A DNA stretch of 64,000 bases from Lepas anatifera. Taxonomy: Eukaryota; Arthropoda; Thecostraca; Lepadidae. How positions within the stretch are numbered: position 1 is the stretch's first letter; each line of letters opens with the position of its first letter. The notes under the pieces are model-generated. The model saw only the letters and a program-made list of their open reading frames with translations, had not been told where the DNA came from and made no database searches. This document shows positions 56,901 to 64,000 of this stretch, in pieces. The DNA lies in contig JAOTON010000977.1 in the NCBI GenBank assembly GCA_034440635.1, forward strand, positions 806,001-870,000, given 5' to 3'. The position numbers and the translations under genes were made by a program.

Positions 56901-59900
56901 GAAAGACAGTCCACCGGAGGTAATAAGAACATTGCTGTCCTGCCATAGCCCCAGTGATATGCGCTCACGTTCTTCTTTCTTGTTTGGTAATGCCGTGTAA
57001 TGCCGTAACTTCCAAACCTCATTAGGGTGTAGGCATCTAAATTTTGCAGTACATTTTGTTGGTAAAAGACACCGTGTCTATATATTATACCGTGTTATAG
57101 CCAGACTAGTAGACCACAGGTGCAGCGATGTGATGCAGCACAAACCCCAAGGAACGGCACTGGGGAGCCGGTCCGTGAGGCTTCTTCCTGCCGCTCTTCA
57201 ATGTGGCGCGGTCCATGACTAAAAAAGAGTAATTCATTCATGTTTGGGGTTTATCAATGCACCAGCTACCAGGGTTATATGGCATCGCTCTTACTTTGTT
57301 GTAAAAATTTTGGGGGCTTTTTTTGGGGGGAGAGGGATGAAGCAATTTGTGAATCAACCACTCCTAAGCCATTATGGGAAAGCGGAACAGACATTCAGTT
57401 TTCTTTTCTCTTGAGCGACAAGTTTTCACGTTCAAAGAGGTACCCTTCAAGCGGACAAAACATTTAAAAATATTTTTACTGACGATTTAATCATGAACCA
57501 CTAGTTCGTCTGGGGGAGGAGCATAAAAGGGGTTTCGCATCCCACCCGTTTCGCTTCAGGGGGCATTACCGGACTGCTTCCTTCCCTTGGATTCTCCTCT
57601 GGGTCAGGGTGCAACAAACTTTAAATAACCTCGTAAATACCTATCACTCTCAAGGCCTATGAAGCGTAAAACAATTTCAACAAACCACCGGGGTAACAGA
57701 ACGATGGTGGAATGAGTCCAACACACCCAGGAACGTGAACACTTGTTTAAACACACCGATTGGCGTGGAAACCACGAGGGTAGGTTCAATAGATAGAAGT
57801 CCAGTAAACATGGGTCCGGCACAGGGCCAAGAGATGATTTCATCAACAGACGAGAATGCCACTCATTCAATTCTAGGTCAGTCCCGAGGTACAGGGTGTT
57901 TCATAAAGAATGATATTTTTTAATTGATAATAATGCGGTTATAAATAGGTTGTTGTGGTATGATTTACATATCAATCGAAAGCAAATTTTGGGACATTTA
58001 CGATTATTTGTATTTTGATAACTGTTTTGATATTTTTTCTGGTTAAAAATAGTCTTAAAAATGAGCTGAAAAATACTGTCTGTTTAGCCCTCATCGAAAA
58101 TGTTCGTAGAAATCACGCGCGTATCACGTGACAAGTATCACGTCAATGACACTGCAAACATCACATCGTCACTGCGGTACATCACAGTACACACGCACAT
58201 TGCCTCTGGAAATTAATAATAAAAAACACACCTCTCAAGCTTAGGAAAGCTCGGGTCCAAGCAAGCAATCCCCAATTGGTCCATGTCCCTTGTTCTGCGG
58301 TGGACGGTGAGATATTTTGCGCTGTGTCCGCCGCATCCATTCATTCATATGGAAGGTAAGCCAATGAGCCATATGGAGCTTGAGCCAACAACTTAAAACT
58401 TGTAATATCACTGAAACTTGTGCCTTTGATGTGCATGCTCACGTGCCATTTTTGTGTGCTAAAACTGTTTTAGAGTGCTGCCAGTGCCGTTTTCTCAAAT
58501 ATAAGCGGGCATGTATTATGTTTCTTGCATAATTTTTCCGAGTACATTTAAGACGGGGAAAATATTTGATGCAAATGAAAAATGTGTATCGAAAAATGTC
58601 CTATAATTTACCATTAAAATGAGTGTTTTGTGGGTGGATTTGAAGGATTTTGAGTCCTGTACTGAACATTTAAAAAATATCATTCTTTCTGAAACACCCT
58701 GTAGGATCAAAAGGTTCAGGTGCGCCCTGTAACACTCATCAAATACCAAGTCGCCACTGGCGGCAGAACTAAGGAAGGGGGACACTGGGGCACGGTGCCC
58801 CCATCCCGTAAATCAGAAATTTTAACACTTACTCTATGGCGATGACTGGAAAGGAATTGGTTGAAAAGTCTATGGTGCCCCTCCCCCCGCCTCCCTTTCA
58901 ACGAATTATTTCTGGTCTCCCAAAAGGAAATACGCGGGAAAAAGTAAACTTTAGTACTGGCACTATGGACTAGGGGCCATCTCCGACGTCGATTGGCCTA
59001 AACATTGGCCTAACCTGCCAACAGTATCGTTCGTTTTCTTAAAAACCGCTTTCTTATGGTCATTATCTTACTATTTCTATTAGCATACCATTTTTATACT
59101 ATCTTTAAACTATTTTTTCTATTATGAGATTAAGATGACGTTAAAGTTGAGCTCGAATGCTACTTCAGCCCACATTAATATTCCTGGGTTTATTATGCTG
59201 GGCGGATTGCAGTAATCAGGCTTTTAACCCTCCCAAAAAGTTGACGAAACACTACAGGTAGTTCATAAGTCCAGAAAGGGAATTTTAAAAATCGGTTTTA
59301 CAAGTGCAAATACACCAACCAGAAAATTGAAGGAAAAATCCGTTAAATTACCTATGAGATCTCTTCGGCCATGCCAGGAAATCAAATAGCGGTGATATAA
59401 TTAATTTAAAATGTGCGCAGTTGTTCCCCTTTTCCCCAAAACGCACCAAAATATTTAAACGACTATGGACACGTTAACTTGTTGACGACGAGGCTTCTAT
59501 CACAATCTCCACCATCACGGTGTTGAATACAGAGCCAAAACTATTCAATAACAATTATGCGAAAGCGGAACGAGCACATACAAGGGATTTTGAAGGCTAA
59601 AAGGAAGATACATTTTGTTGCATCAATAGACGAACCGAACGTTAGTTCAATTCGTGTAAAGATTAAGGGGCCCGTTTTGAACTTCCCACAGTCCAATGCA
59701 GCTGCTGCATGAGTGACTTGGAAATGGCTGGATTGTACGCGTGTCTACAAATCAGCGTTCTTGTTGGACCAGGGAACATATCAGTGCATTTAACAATGCA
59801 TGAAATGAAACAGAGCAAAGTGAAGGTCGGTATAATTGTAGCAAGTGGCGACCCGGCTCTGACGCAATACTTGTCTGAGTCAGAGTTAAGTCGACTCACT

Positions 59901-62900
59901 TTCGGATTTGGGCTGAGTCAGGGTCGACTCTCCGGTTCAACATGGTGAGTTGAGCCATAATCAGAGTCAGCCGCTGAGCTGTGAGTCAGAGAATCCACTG
60001 GCCTCAGCGCAGGGATACGGTGTCAGAGACCGTACCTGTGCAATTCATCACCGGGCTTACGTGGCCGAAGCAGCCCAGCTAGGAAAAACAGTCCATTTCT
60101 AACCAGGTGCGAATAGCGCGTAATTTGGAGGGCGGCATGCCAATTTAAGAACGTATTTATCTGCCTAGTTTTGTGGGGAAAACTTTCATCCTCGATTGTG
60201 GACTTTGCTGGGGAAGGAATTGAAATCCAAATGTTTTACGATAGTCTTGCATGGCTACAAAATGACTAGTTTATTGGATTGAATGTCTTACCGTATTATA
60301 TAACTATAAGTGTCTCATTGTATTACATTCACCCCTTTTGTTTTTAAACGCGCTGGCTGGAGCGTGGAATTCCCTCTCCCCGTGTTTTTCCGGCATTATG
60401 CGTGAACAAAGCAAGTACCTGATCCAGTATCAGCACCCCTAATTATCTTAGCGTATGTCCCCAAACCTTTCAGACTGTAGTCATTCAAGTTCATTGGACA
60501 CAAAATAATGAGTCTGCTGTTTCGCAACACCGCCATACGCCTGCTCATATGAGGGCATCGCTGCACCGCCCTTCAGATGAAAGTGAGGTGCAAGAAACAT
60601 CAGCCAGCTCTACACTTCGGCCACTCTCATTCAGAGGCAGTGGCCCGATACCCGCCCACCAAGCTGTGGATCAGCGATAGATAGCGCGGCCGGCGTCCAC
60701 TCACAGGGGCGTAGCCAAGGGGGAGGGCGGCAGGGACAGCCGCCCCCCCCCTGAGGGACCGAAGGGCCCCCTGAAGACACGATTCTGTAACAAGCAGGGC
60801 TCTTTTTACCCCTCAGGGCCCTTTTGGCGCTGCCGCAGGGCCCTTCCCCCTGAGCGAAATCCTGGCTACGCCCCTGTCTACTCAGGTACGGTCTCTGACA
60901 TTATCTCCTCGGACATATTGAGTCTGCAGCCAGTTTGGTGGAGCTGGATTTTGGAAAATTTTACGTTAAAATGGCGACGTTTTTGCCATGTAATGCATAC
61001 AGCATGCTGCTTAAACACCTGACCCAACATATCTTGCAAGAAAAGACCAGGCCTGTGCTGCATTTCGTAGCAAGCTGCACATTTGTCCGGAGAAAGCAGA
61101 GGCCGCGGTATCTGCCATTGGTTTCTTTACTCAGACTGTTGCATGTCCCTTTCAAAATTACAGATGCTAAGATAAAGAAGGTAGATGCTTCGCGTAAATG
61201 GATTCTCAGCACTTCGGTGGTTTAAAGGTAGATACGCGAAAAAATTTTATTGGCTAGATCAAAAGGTCACAAAAGTTGTTTCAGAAGTCCTATTCTCATT
61301 TTTGCGAATTCGGCCTGCAAATGCCTTAAAATTGCTCTCAAAGTCAAAATTTTCTAGACGACTTTACCGGTACACCTCATGTCGGTGAATATGACGTACA
61401 GACGGCTAAGGCTATCAATTTCTCTAAGAATTAAGTAATATCTATTCGAAACAGTGATGTAGAACTTCGGACTACTACAGAAGAAAATTACCTTAGAAAA
61501 ACAACATTCCAAAACTCTTTTGAAACAGAAACATAGGGCTTAAAAGAAATCACAATGAACCAATGAGAAGCCTAGGAATTCTCATACTGGGGTCACGTGA
61601 CCTATCTGGCGCAAAAGTTTTGTCCTCCTGGGGCTGAAGCAGAAAACGACTCAAGGTACTCGAGGTATGAAACGGCTGAAGACTTGAGTAATTATGTTTT
61701 TTCCGTTTCCAGGGCAAACTGATTCATTTTGTAGTTTTTAAACGCTTTTTAGAATTAATTCAAATACAAGTATAAGAGAATAGACATTTTTATTACAAAA
61801 AAACATTGCTTTTCAACTTTAAATACTTTTCAAAAAGTAAGTGACGGGTGAAGGTTTCACCATTTTATCGGAACTTTTAAACTATTTCGATAATAAGTGA
61901 TTGGTCTTCCAAAATTTTGCCGAAGATACAAAAATAATTGATAGTTTCGTAATCAGGATTTTTCAAATAGCAAGAAACCACAATAATAATTTTCGCGTAT
62001 CTCCCTTTAAAAAAGACCAAACACGATACTTTTCCTTTGATATTTTGGAAGCTACTGGAGTTTAACCTTTTCTCCAAAACAACAAATGATTACCGAAATG
62101 GGCGCGAAACAGCGATTTTGCAGAATAAATATTTAGAATACAGGTACAAAACTGTACCAAAGTAAGAAAACCCCGATAAGTTAGTCTTCTGATTTCTTTT
62201 TATAGACCAGTTGAAGCAGTGTGACGAAGTACCGGCTCGCCAGACCGAAAACAGACCAATCAGAGCTGTGGATTGACCACGCCACTGCGTCAATTGGCAA
62301 CCCGTCAGTTGGCAGACCCGCGCCCTGCCAGTGGAGGCCAGTACGGGACAATGTTTTAGCATTCATCTGATAGCATCTCACTTCAATATGTACAGTTCCC
62401 TTCCGTCGCGGGCAATATATCTCACAGGCGTTCCCATCACGACTCTTTCGTTTTTTCCTCGCAAAATTATCATGAAGTGGCACCTCCCTTCCACATCAAA
62501 TGAATCCCGAAAAAAATGTTGTCCCATCTTTTTCAGATTCCATCGCGTTTCACCACTCCCAGCCAATCTTTCATTCCATTCAGACCTCTACTAGCCATCT
62601 CAGTTCATGATAAATCAAAGCCTCTGCATTGCATGCGATGCACATCCTAAGTCAGATGCCTTGATCTAGGACAACATGACAATGATGGATTGTGCATTCC
62701 AAGGGGTGCCCTCCAAAGCAATTTGTTTACGTTTTCGACCGGCCATACATAAAGCCCAATCGGGAAGAAGCAGAGTGAATTTCGATAAGGGGCGCCGCTG
62801 CCTAAGAAGGGGCAGCCAAATATGTCACGTCGCATATGGTATGTATATTGTATGCAATATATATTGGAATAGCTATATTGACATTGACTACATAATGGTA

Positions 62901-63001
62901 TAAAAACTCTGTACCCTGATGCACTTGTCACTTTTGCACACTTTCAAAACTTCAGGTCCATTATAGACATGAAACACGAGCAACTAGTTATATAATACAT
63001 A

Positions 63002-63075
<74 letters not shown>

Positions 63076-63744
63076 GATATATCGATATATCGCTTTATGA
63101 ATCGCTATATAAATGGAAGTATGCTTCAAGCTGAGGGGAGGCCGTGGTAATAAAACAAGATGAAAATTTGGCGCTCAGTAGAAAAAAGAAAATATTAGGC
63201 CTGAGCCAATACGGAATCTGATTCCAACAACTGCTGAATTGTTTCCATCATGGGGGTAAGAGCTTGACTCATCTTTAACTTTAAATTTTGCAGGAATGTC
63301 TCCCAATTCAGCGTCACATAAGCCGCATGCACAAGGAACATGGCATCGTCCATTCACTAGCATTTGACGACGACCACCAAGTATGTGCAATGCCACTGAA
63401 GCCGACGGGTGCTCAGTTATAAATAATAATATTGCTGACCATTTTTAAATCCCAACCCCTGAACAACAGTCACAAAACCAGCCGGCGCAGTCGTGGCCGG
63501 CCGGCGTGCGTACCTCGGTGCCGATGAGGGTGGGCCGGATGTACAGGCTGGAGGCGGTGCTGTGCGGCACCCATTCCTGGTCGATGGCCACCAGCCGCTT
63601 GATGCACTCGATCAGCTGCGCGCCGTCGAAGTTGGGGAGGACCACCCTGCTGGCCGTGCGGTTCATGCGCGCCATGTTGAGCTCGGGCCGGAACAGCCGG
63701 ATCTGACCGTCCTCGCACCGGTAGGCCTTCATGCCCTCGAACAA
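37862..63744 (-). CDS. BCAT: Branched-chain amino acid aminotransferase (BCAT), 3' part, complement(join(37862..38059,39164..39433,53365..53553,63514..63744))
   Basis: BCAT is a fold-type IV PLP enzyme that transfers the amino group of Leu, Ile or Val to 2-oxoglutarate, the first step in their breakdown. Four exons on the minus strand give the last 295 aa of about 390-410; all junctions are phase 0. Seen: LFEGMKAYR and [51 protein letters not shown]; the PLP lysine in [12 protein letters not shown] (AAG, 53403-53401); [16 protein letters not shown]; the substrate loop [16 protein letters not shown]; and the redox CxxC (TACIVCPV). The 5' exons lie past 64000, so the mitochondrial or cytosolic location cannot be judged. 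Introns are 10.0, 13.9 and 1.1 kb. The 13.9-kb one hosts a nested + strand gene. Three of the four visible acceptors are associated with tandem arrays. Confidence 0.93.
38060..38770 (-). repeat. 30-bp minisatellite made of the BCAT exon D acceptor
   Basis: About 24 copies of a 30-bp unit. On the minus strand each reads GTGATTGAGATGTTCGGCGC then TGTGCGGCAG, i.e. the first 17 bases of exon D, a pyrimidine-poor linker and a CAG acceptor. The three copies nearest the exon are open in the BCAT frame ([30 protein letters not shown]); the fourth carries TAA. Many distal copies have CAA instead of CAG. One copy has an insertion near 38513. The long + strand frame (37878-38789) is an artefact of the 30-bp period. 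Confidence 0.95.
38785..38967. repeat. (GATA)/(GACAGA)n/(GA)n microsatellite
   Basis: Short GATA units, then GACAGA units (38817-38879), then about 44 GA units. It directly abuts the BCAT 30-bp array in intron C-D. Confidence 0.95.
39164..39433 (-). CDS. BCAT: BCAT exon C ([12 protein letters not shown] exon)
   Basis: Acceptor CCCCGTGCTGCAG|AAAGTG, donor GAGGGCCGG|GTGAGT, 90 codons, phase 0. Joins exon B as [18 protein letters not shown]. No array at this acceptor. Confidence 0.92.
39434..41262. other. BCAT intron B-C, 3' part: nothing recognised
   Basis: No gene or clear repeat identified; short frames only. Confidence 0.4.
41271..43471. mobile_element. hAT-type element, copy B (2.2 kb) with 8-bp TSD
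   Basis: Same family and orientation as 15968-18486, with ends CAGTGTCCCAAAACC and, inverted, CAGTGACCCAAAATAGG. It is flanked by identical CCCCAAGC at 41263-41270 and 43472-43479. It lacks the 306-bp MITE present in copy A. Lies in the BCAT B-C intron. Confidence 0.93.
43870..45270 (-). mobile_element. Internally deleted non-LTR retrotransposon remnant
   Basis: On the minus strand the upstream end encodes [20 protein letters not shown] (45069-45092 for the core), like the 2A-type N-terminus followed by a Cys-rich region found in several CR1/L2-type elements. The downstream end (43870-44091) encodes [20 protein letters not shown], resembling the conserved 'SYxxRVG...CPxC' end of Jockey/CR1-type reverse-transcriptase proteins. 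No endonuclease or reverse-transcriptase core is present between them, and the frame is broken. The final Pro of the 2A motif is Ser here. Confidence 0.45.
44666..44813. repeat. 74-bp perfect tandem duplication
   Basis: Two adjacent copies of a 74-bp unit beginning CAGCCATACGTCGGGGGTCC (44666-44739 and 44740-44813), inside the retrotransposon remnant. Confidence 0.95.
45271..47100. other. BCAT intron B-C, middle: nothing recognised
   Basis: Short frames only (for example 46201-46843), none with recognisable domains. A few TGACCT motifs lie near 47050-47070. Confidence 0.4.
47104..48528. repeat. Giant palindrome 1 (about 700-bp arms, about 20-bp loop)
   Basis: The left arm (47104-47807) reappears reverse-complemented at 47828-48528. 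Markers: AGAGTG/CACTCT at the centre, GGAGCACAAAA..TTTTGTGCTCC, GGCACGTGCC on both arms, and CCTAAATGGGTCTAAATTTA on the left arm with its inverse on the right. Arms differ by scattered substitutions and small indels. A transcript across it would form a long hairpin. No terminal duplication identified; this is a fold-back-type element or an inverted duplication. Confidence 0.9.
48509..50449. repeat. Giant palindrome 2 (about 530-bp arms, 877-bp spacer)
   Basis: The left arm 48509-49042 matches the reverse complement of 49920-50449. Markers: TGCCTCACTAGTAC / GTACTAGTGAGGCA at the outer ends and TTGGCTCTTCAACC / GGTTGAAGAGCCAA at the inner ends. The spacer 49043-49919 is unique. The outer left end overlaps the right end of palindrome 1 by about 20 bp. 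Confidence 0.88.
50667..50765 (+). repeat. 27-bp tandem repeat upstream of the cGAS-like gene
   Basis: About 3.5 copies of a 27-bp unit starting at 50667, 50694, 50721 and 50748 (core GCGACAAGTTGCGGGTAGTC). It lies about 250-340 bp before the start codon, in the likely 5' UTR or promoter. Confidence 0.9.
51011..52540 (+). CDS. Mab-21/cGAS-like nucleotidyltransferase-fold protein with N-terminal hydrophobic segment
   Basis: A 509-aa intronless gene on the strand opposite BCAT, inside its B-C intron. The start ATG 51011 has A at -3 and G at +4. Seen: a hydrophobic stretch at residues 3-19 ([17 protein letters not shown]); nucleotidyltransferase motif GGSSYEGT (173-180) with DFD (D187, D189) and a third acidic site in VEADFDAML (D295/D297); then the Mab-21 helical half with [12 protein letters not shown] (390-401) and [15 protein letters not shown] (406-420). 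This is the arrangement of cGAS and cGAS-like receptors, which make cyclic dinucleotides on sensing nucleic acid. The cGAS zinc-ribbon is not visible. Six N-glycosylation sequons (N33, N86, N131, N153, N283, N334) and the N-terminal segment suggest a luminal, secreted or membrane-anchored protein, unlike cytosolic cGAS. Catalytic activity is inference. Alternatives are a non-enzymatic Mab-21 protein or an ITPRIP-like protein. Candidate AATAAA at 53101. Confidence 0.75.
   Translation: MVAAALLGVPLVLLSHLAIHQVPFHPTDTATGNSSYHAPHPWTTGESDDEIDEHIRQGFNSRAFWEALVANTYTAGRVAQIPHVWNQTNSMGLPLHDETSPQASETAEDDGGYSWRPGTVNVETLLGRMLNYSSMDASRFYDHLRLAEAFITNATENLRRLSPMFAHSSLLFGGSSYEGTRIGLGTDFDSFVLLDPNILRPFHVSQGKDARYQVRLRRHADRHALYRRYPELHGLVDAQGRLSAGKFKRWMFDLLELALQMTASRHPQLHPVIYRTRGACGVNLTTAQGDTVEADFDAMLTVLGGRFFRDASVRPCGIDIQNPQARRRTADDINISGGNDDSLVWSLYSGYDITGEAAADDDPEQWFLGNEQLMEKRLLATVPALRHISRLIKMIRNHQRWQERFHLESFMIKHAVFWAFTENCRLFIRPPDHRTGPLLPGLVATLRRLAQGVRVGKLDEFFLRAPVHNALEKVTGGPASARQLAGEIDDVIRKLQSGHESIAQSVFGV
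52541..53364. other. BCAT intron B-C, 5' end: nothing recognised
   Basis: Presumed 3' UTR of the cGAS-like gene, then intron sequence. No other feature seen. Confidence 0.4.
53365..53553 (-). CDS. BCAT: BCAT exon B (PLP-lysine exon)
   Basis: Acceptor TATCTCCCACAG|CCTACCCTG, donor ATGGTGCAG|GTGAGT, 63 codons, phase 0. Joins exon A as GTE-PTLGV. Contains the Schiff-base lysine. A 25-bp minisatellite begins about 40 bp upstream of the acceptor. Confidence 0.92.
53593..54640 (-). repeat. 25-bp minisatellite upstream of BCAT exon B
   Basis: About 41 copies of a 25-bp unit (minus strand CTGTTCTTTACATGTCGGCC then ATCAT/ATCAG). Two variants, ATGTCGG and ATCTCGG, mostly alternate, giving a 50-bp higher-order period. 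Degenerate units continue to the exon B acceptor: CTGTGCTTTGCCCGTCGACG, then CTGTTCGGTATCTCCCACAG ending at the splice site. The long minus-strand frames of 360-430 codons here are repeat artefacts. Confidence 0.93.
55132..55195. repeat. 21-bp tandem triplication
   Basis: Three copies of TTGCAACGCCTTATGCCGTT differing by one T. Confidence 0.9.
55416..55560. repeat. Dispersed repeat, inverted relative to 7010-7140
   Basis: Begins AAAGGGAGTGTCCCCAC and contains AGAAACCACTATTGGCATAT, the reverse complement of the sequence near 7060. Probably one end of a transposable element. Confidence 0.6.
57892..58701. mobile_element. Tc1/mariner-like MITE, 810 bp, TA target
   Basis: Terminal inverted repeats of about 35 bp with two mismatches (CAGGGTGTTTCATAAAGAAT left; CAGGGTGTTTCAGAAAGAAT as the inverted right end). 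TA flanks both ends (57890-57891 and 58702-58703). No transposase frame. Confidence 0.82.
58757..58925. repeat. Dispersed repeat, related to 14041-14175
   Basis: GGCGGCAGAACTAAGG and TTTTAACACTTACTCTATGG match the copy at 14041-14175 with divergence. Confidence 0.6.
58930..60703. other. BCAT intron A-B, part 2: no gene seen
   Basis: Only short frames. Three TGAGTCA motifs cluster at 59876-59988. Confidence 0.4.
60704..60876. mobile_element. 173-bp hAT-type MITE with 8-bp TSD
   Basis: Ends CAGGGGCGTAGCCA and TGGCTACGCCCCTG are perfect inverted repeats. Flanks TCCACTCA (60696-60703) and TCTACTCA (60877-60884) differ at one base. The interior is G/C-rich, including AGGGCCC blocks. Confidence 0.92.
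61226..62006. mobile_element. 781-bp MITE flanked by TTAA
   Basis: Inverted ends AGGTAGATACGCGAAAA and AGGGAGATACGCGAAAA, with TTAA at 61222-61225 and 62007-62010. TTAA targets are typical of piggyBac, but the ends do not start with CCC, so the superfamily is open. Confidence 0.7.
62011..63513. other. BCAT intron A-B, part 3: no gene seen
   Basis: Short frames only, plus the AT microsatellite at 63005-63072. Confidence 0.4.
63005..63072. repeat. (AT)n microsatellite
   Basis: About 34 AT units, continuing into CGATATAT variants. Confidence 0.95.
63514..63744 (-). CDS. BCAT: BCAT exon A (LFEGMKAY...LIGTE)
   Basis: Minus-strand acceptor CCTGTGTCCGGCAG|TTGTTCGAG, donor GGCACCGAG|GTACGC (63513-63508), 77 codons, phase 0. 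It follows a 101-bp tandem repeat that contains the same acceptor and the first 24 bases of this exon. Confidence 0.92.
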
Positions 63745-64000
63745 CTGCCGGACACAGGGTGGGCTGTGGTAGGGCTGATGTCTGTCACGCCAGCTGACGG
63801 AGACACTGAGACGCCAGACCAGTAGCCCTTCATGCCCTCGAACAAATGCCGGACACAGGGTGGGCTGTGGTAGGGCTGATGTCTGTCACGCCAGCTGACG
63901 GAGACACTGAGACGCCAGACCAGTAGGCCTTCATGCCCTCGAACAACTGCCGGACATAGGGTGGGCTGTGGTAGGGCTGACGTCACGCCAGCTGGCGGAG
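63745..64000 (-). repeat. 101-bp tandem repeat containing the BCAT exon A acceptor
   Basis: A 101-bp unit repeats from the exon A start to the window end (corresponding points 63721, 63822 and 63923). On the minus strand each unit holds CACCCTGTGTCCGGCAG|TTG and the first 24 bases of exon A, then about 60 bp of intron-like sequence (CAGCTGGCGTGACAGACATC). The second copy has CAT instead of CAG at the acceptor; the third is intact. The array continues beyond the window. Confidence 0.92.

Larger units (their letters stand above)
54650..57890. other. BCAT intron A-B, part 1: little recognised
   Basis: No gene seen. Contains a 21-bp triplication (55132-55195) and the inverted copy of the 7010-7140 repeat (55416-55560). 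Confidence 0.45.

Overview
The window is eukaryotic nuclear DNA and most likely from an arthropod, probably a crustacean. Evidence: genes are split by GT-AG introns (and one GC-AG intron), exons are GC-rich inside AT-richer introns, transposons are abundant, and a block of arthropod-type telomere repeat (CCTAA, the complement of TTAGG) sits at about 21.4-21.8 kb. I cannot name the species. There is no operon structure and no bacterial or viral gene set.

Five protein genes can be supported. (1) IFT57, an intraflagellar-transport subunit, + strand, two coding exons, 1049-4512. (2) A five-finger C2H2 zinc-finger protein, - strand, one exon, 12885-12175. (3) A RASSF7/8-type Ras-association protein, + strand, seven coding exons, 26560-32060, apparently complete at 567 aa; it includes a 101-bp last exon and a GC-AG first intron. 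(4) Branched-chain amino acid aminotransferase (BCAT), - strand; the last four coding exons run from 63744 down to 37862 and the 5' exons lie beyond the window. (5) A single-exon 509-aa Mab-21/cGAS-like nucleotidyltransferase-fold protein, + strand, 51011-52540, nested on the opposite strand inside the large BCAT intron. It has an N-terminal hydrophobic segment and six N-glycosylation sequons, which is odd for a cGAS relative. RASSF and BCAT are convergent.

Between the genes the DNA is largely mobile elements. Several have target-site duplications (TSDs) readable at base level: a 3.6-kb element at 7481-11109 (8-bp TSD ATGTTCAG), a 1.4-kb element at 14502-15876 (GAGGAGAC) with a nested MITE, two copies of one hAT-type family at 15968-18486 (GGTGTGCA) and 41271-43471 (CCCCAAGC), the first carrying a 306-bp MITE absent from the second, and short elements at 60704-60876, 57892-58701 and 61226-62006. 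There is also an internally deleted non-LTR retrotransposon remnant, several tRNA-derived SINE-like sequences, and two abutting giant palindromes (47.1-48.5 kb and 48.5-50.4 kb). The block 21.8-24.65 kb is CpG-poor and free of long ORFs.

The most striking pattern is a set of minisatellites that sit on exon edges. At four of the eleven 3' splice sites I could place (RASSF exon 4; BCAT exons A, B and D), the upstream intron carries a tandem array reaching to, or almost to, the acceptor. In three of them the repeat unit itself contains the acceptor AG plus the first bases of the exon. The zinc-finger gene shows a related case at its stop codon. The arrays therefore hold many copies of the local splice acceptor. 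In BCAT exon D the unit is 30 bp, so using one of the nearest three upstream acceptors would add 10, 20 or 30 residues in frame.
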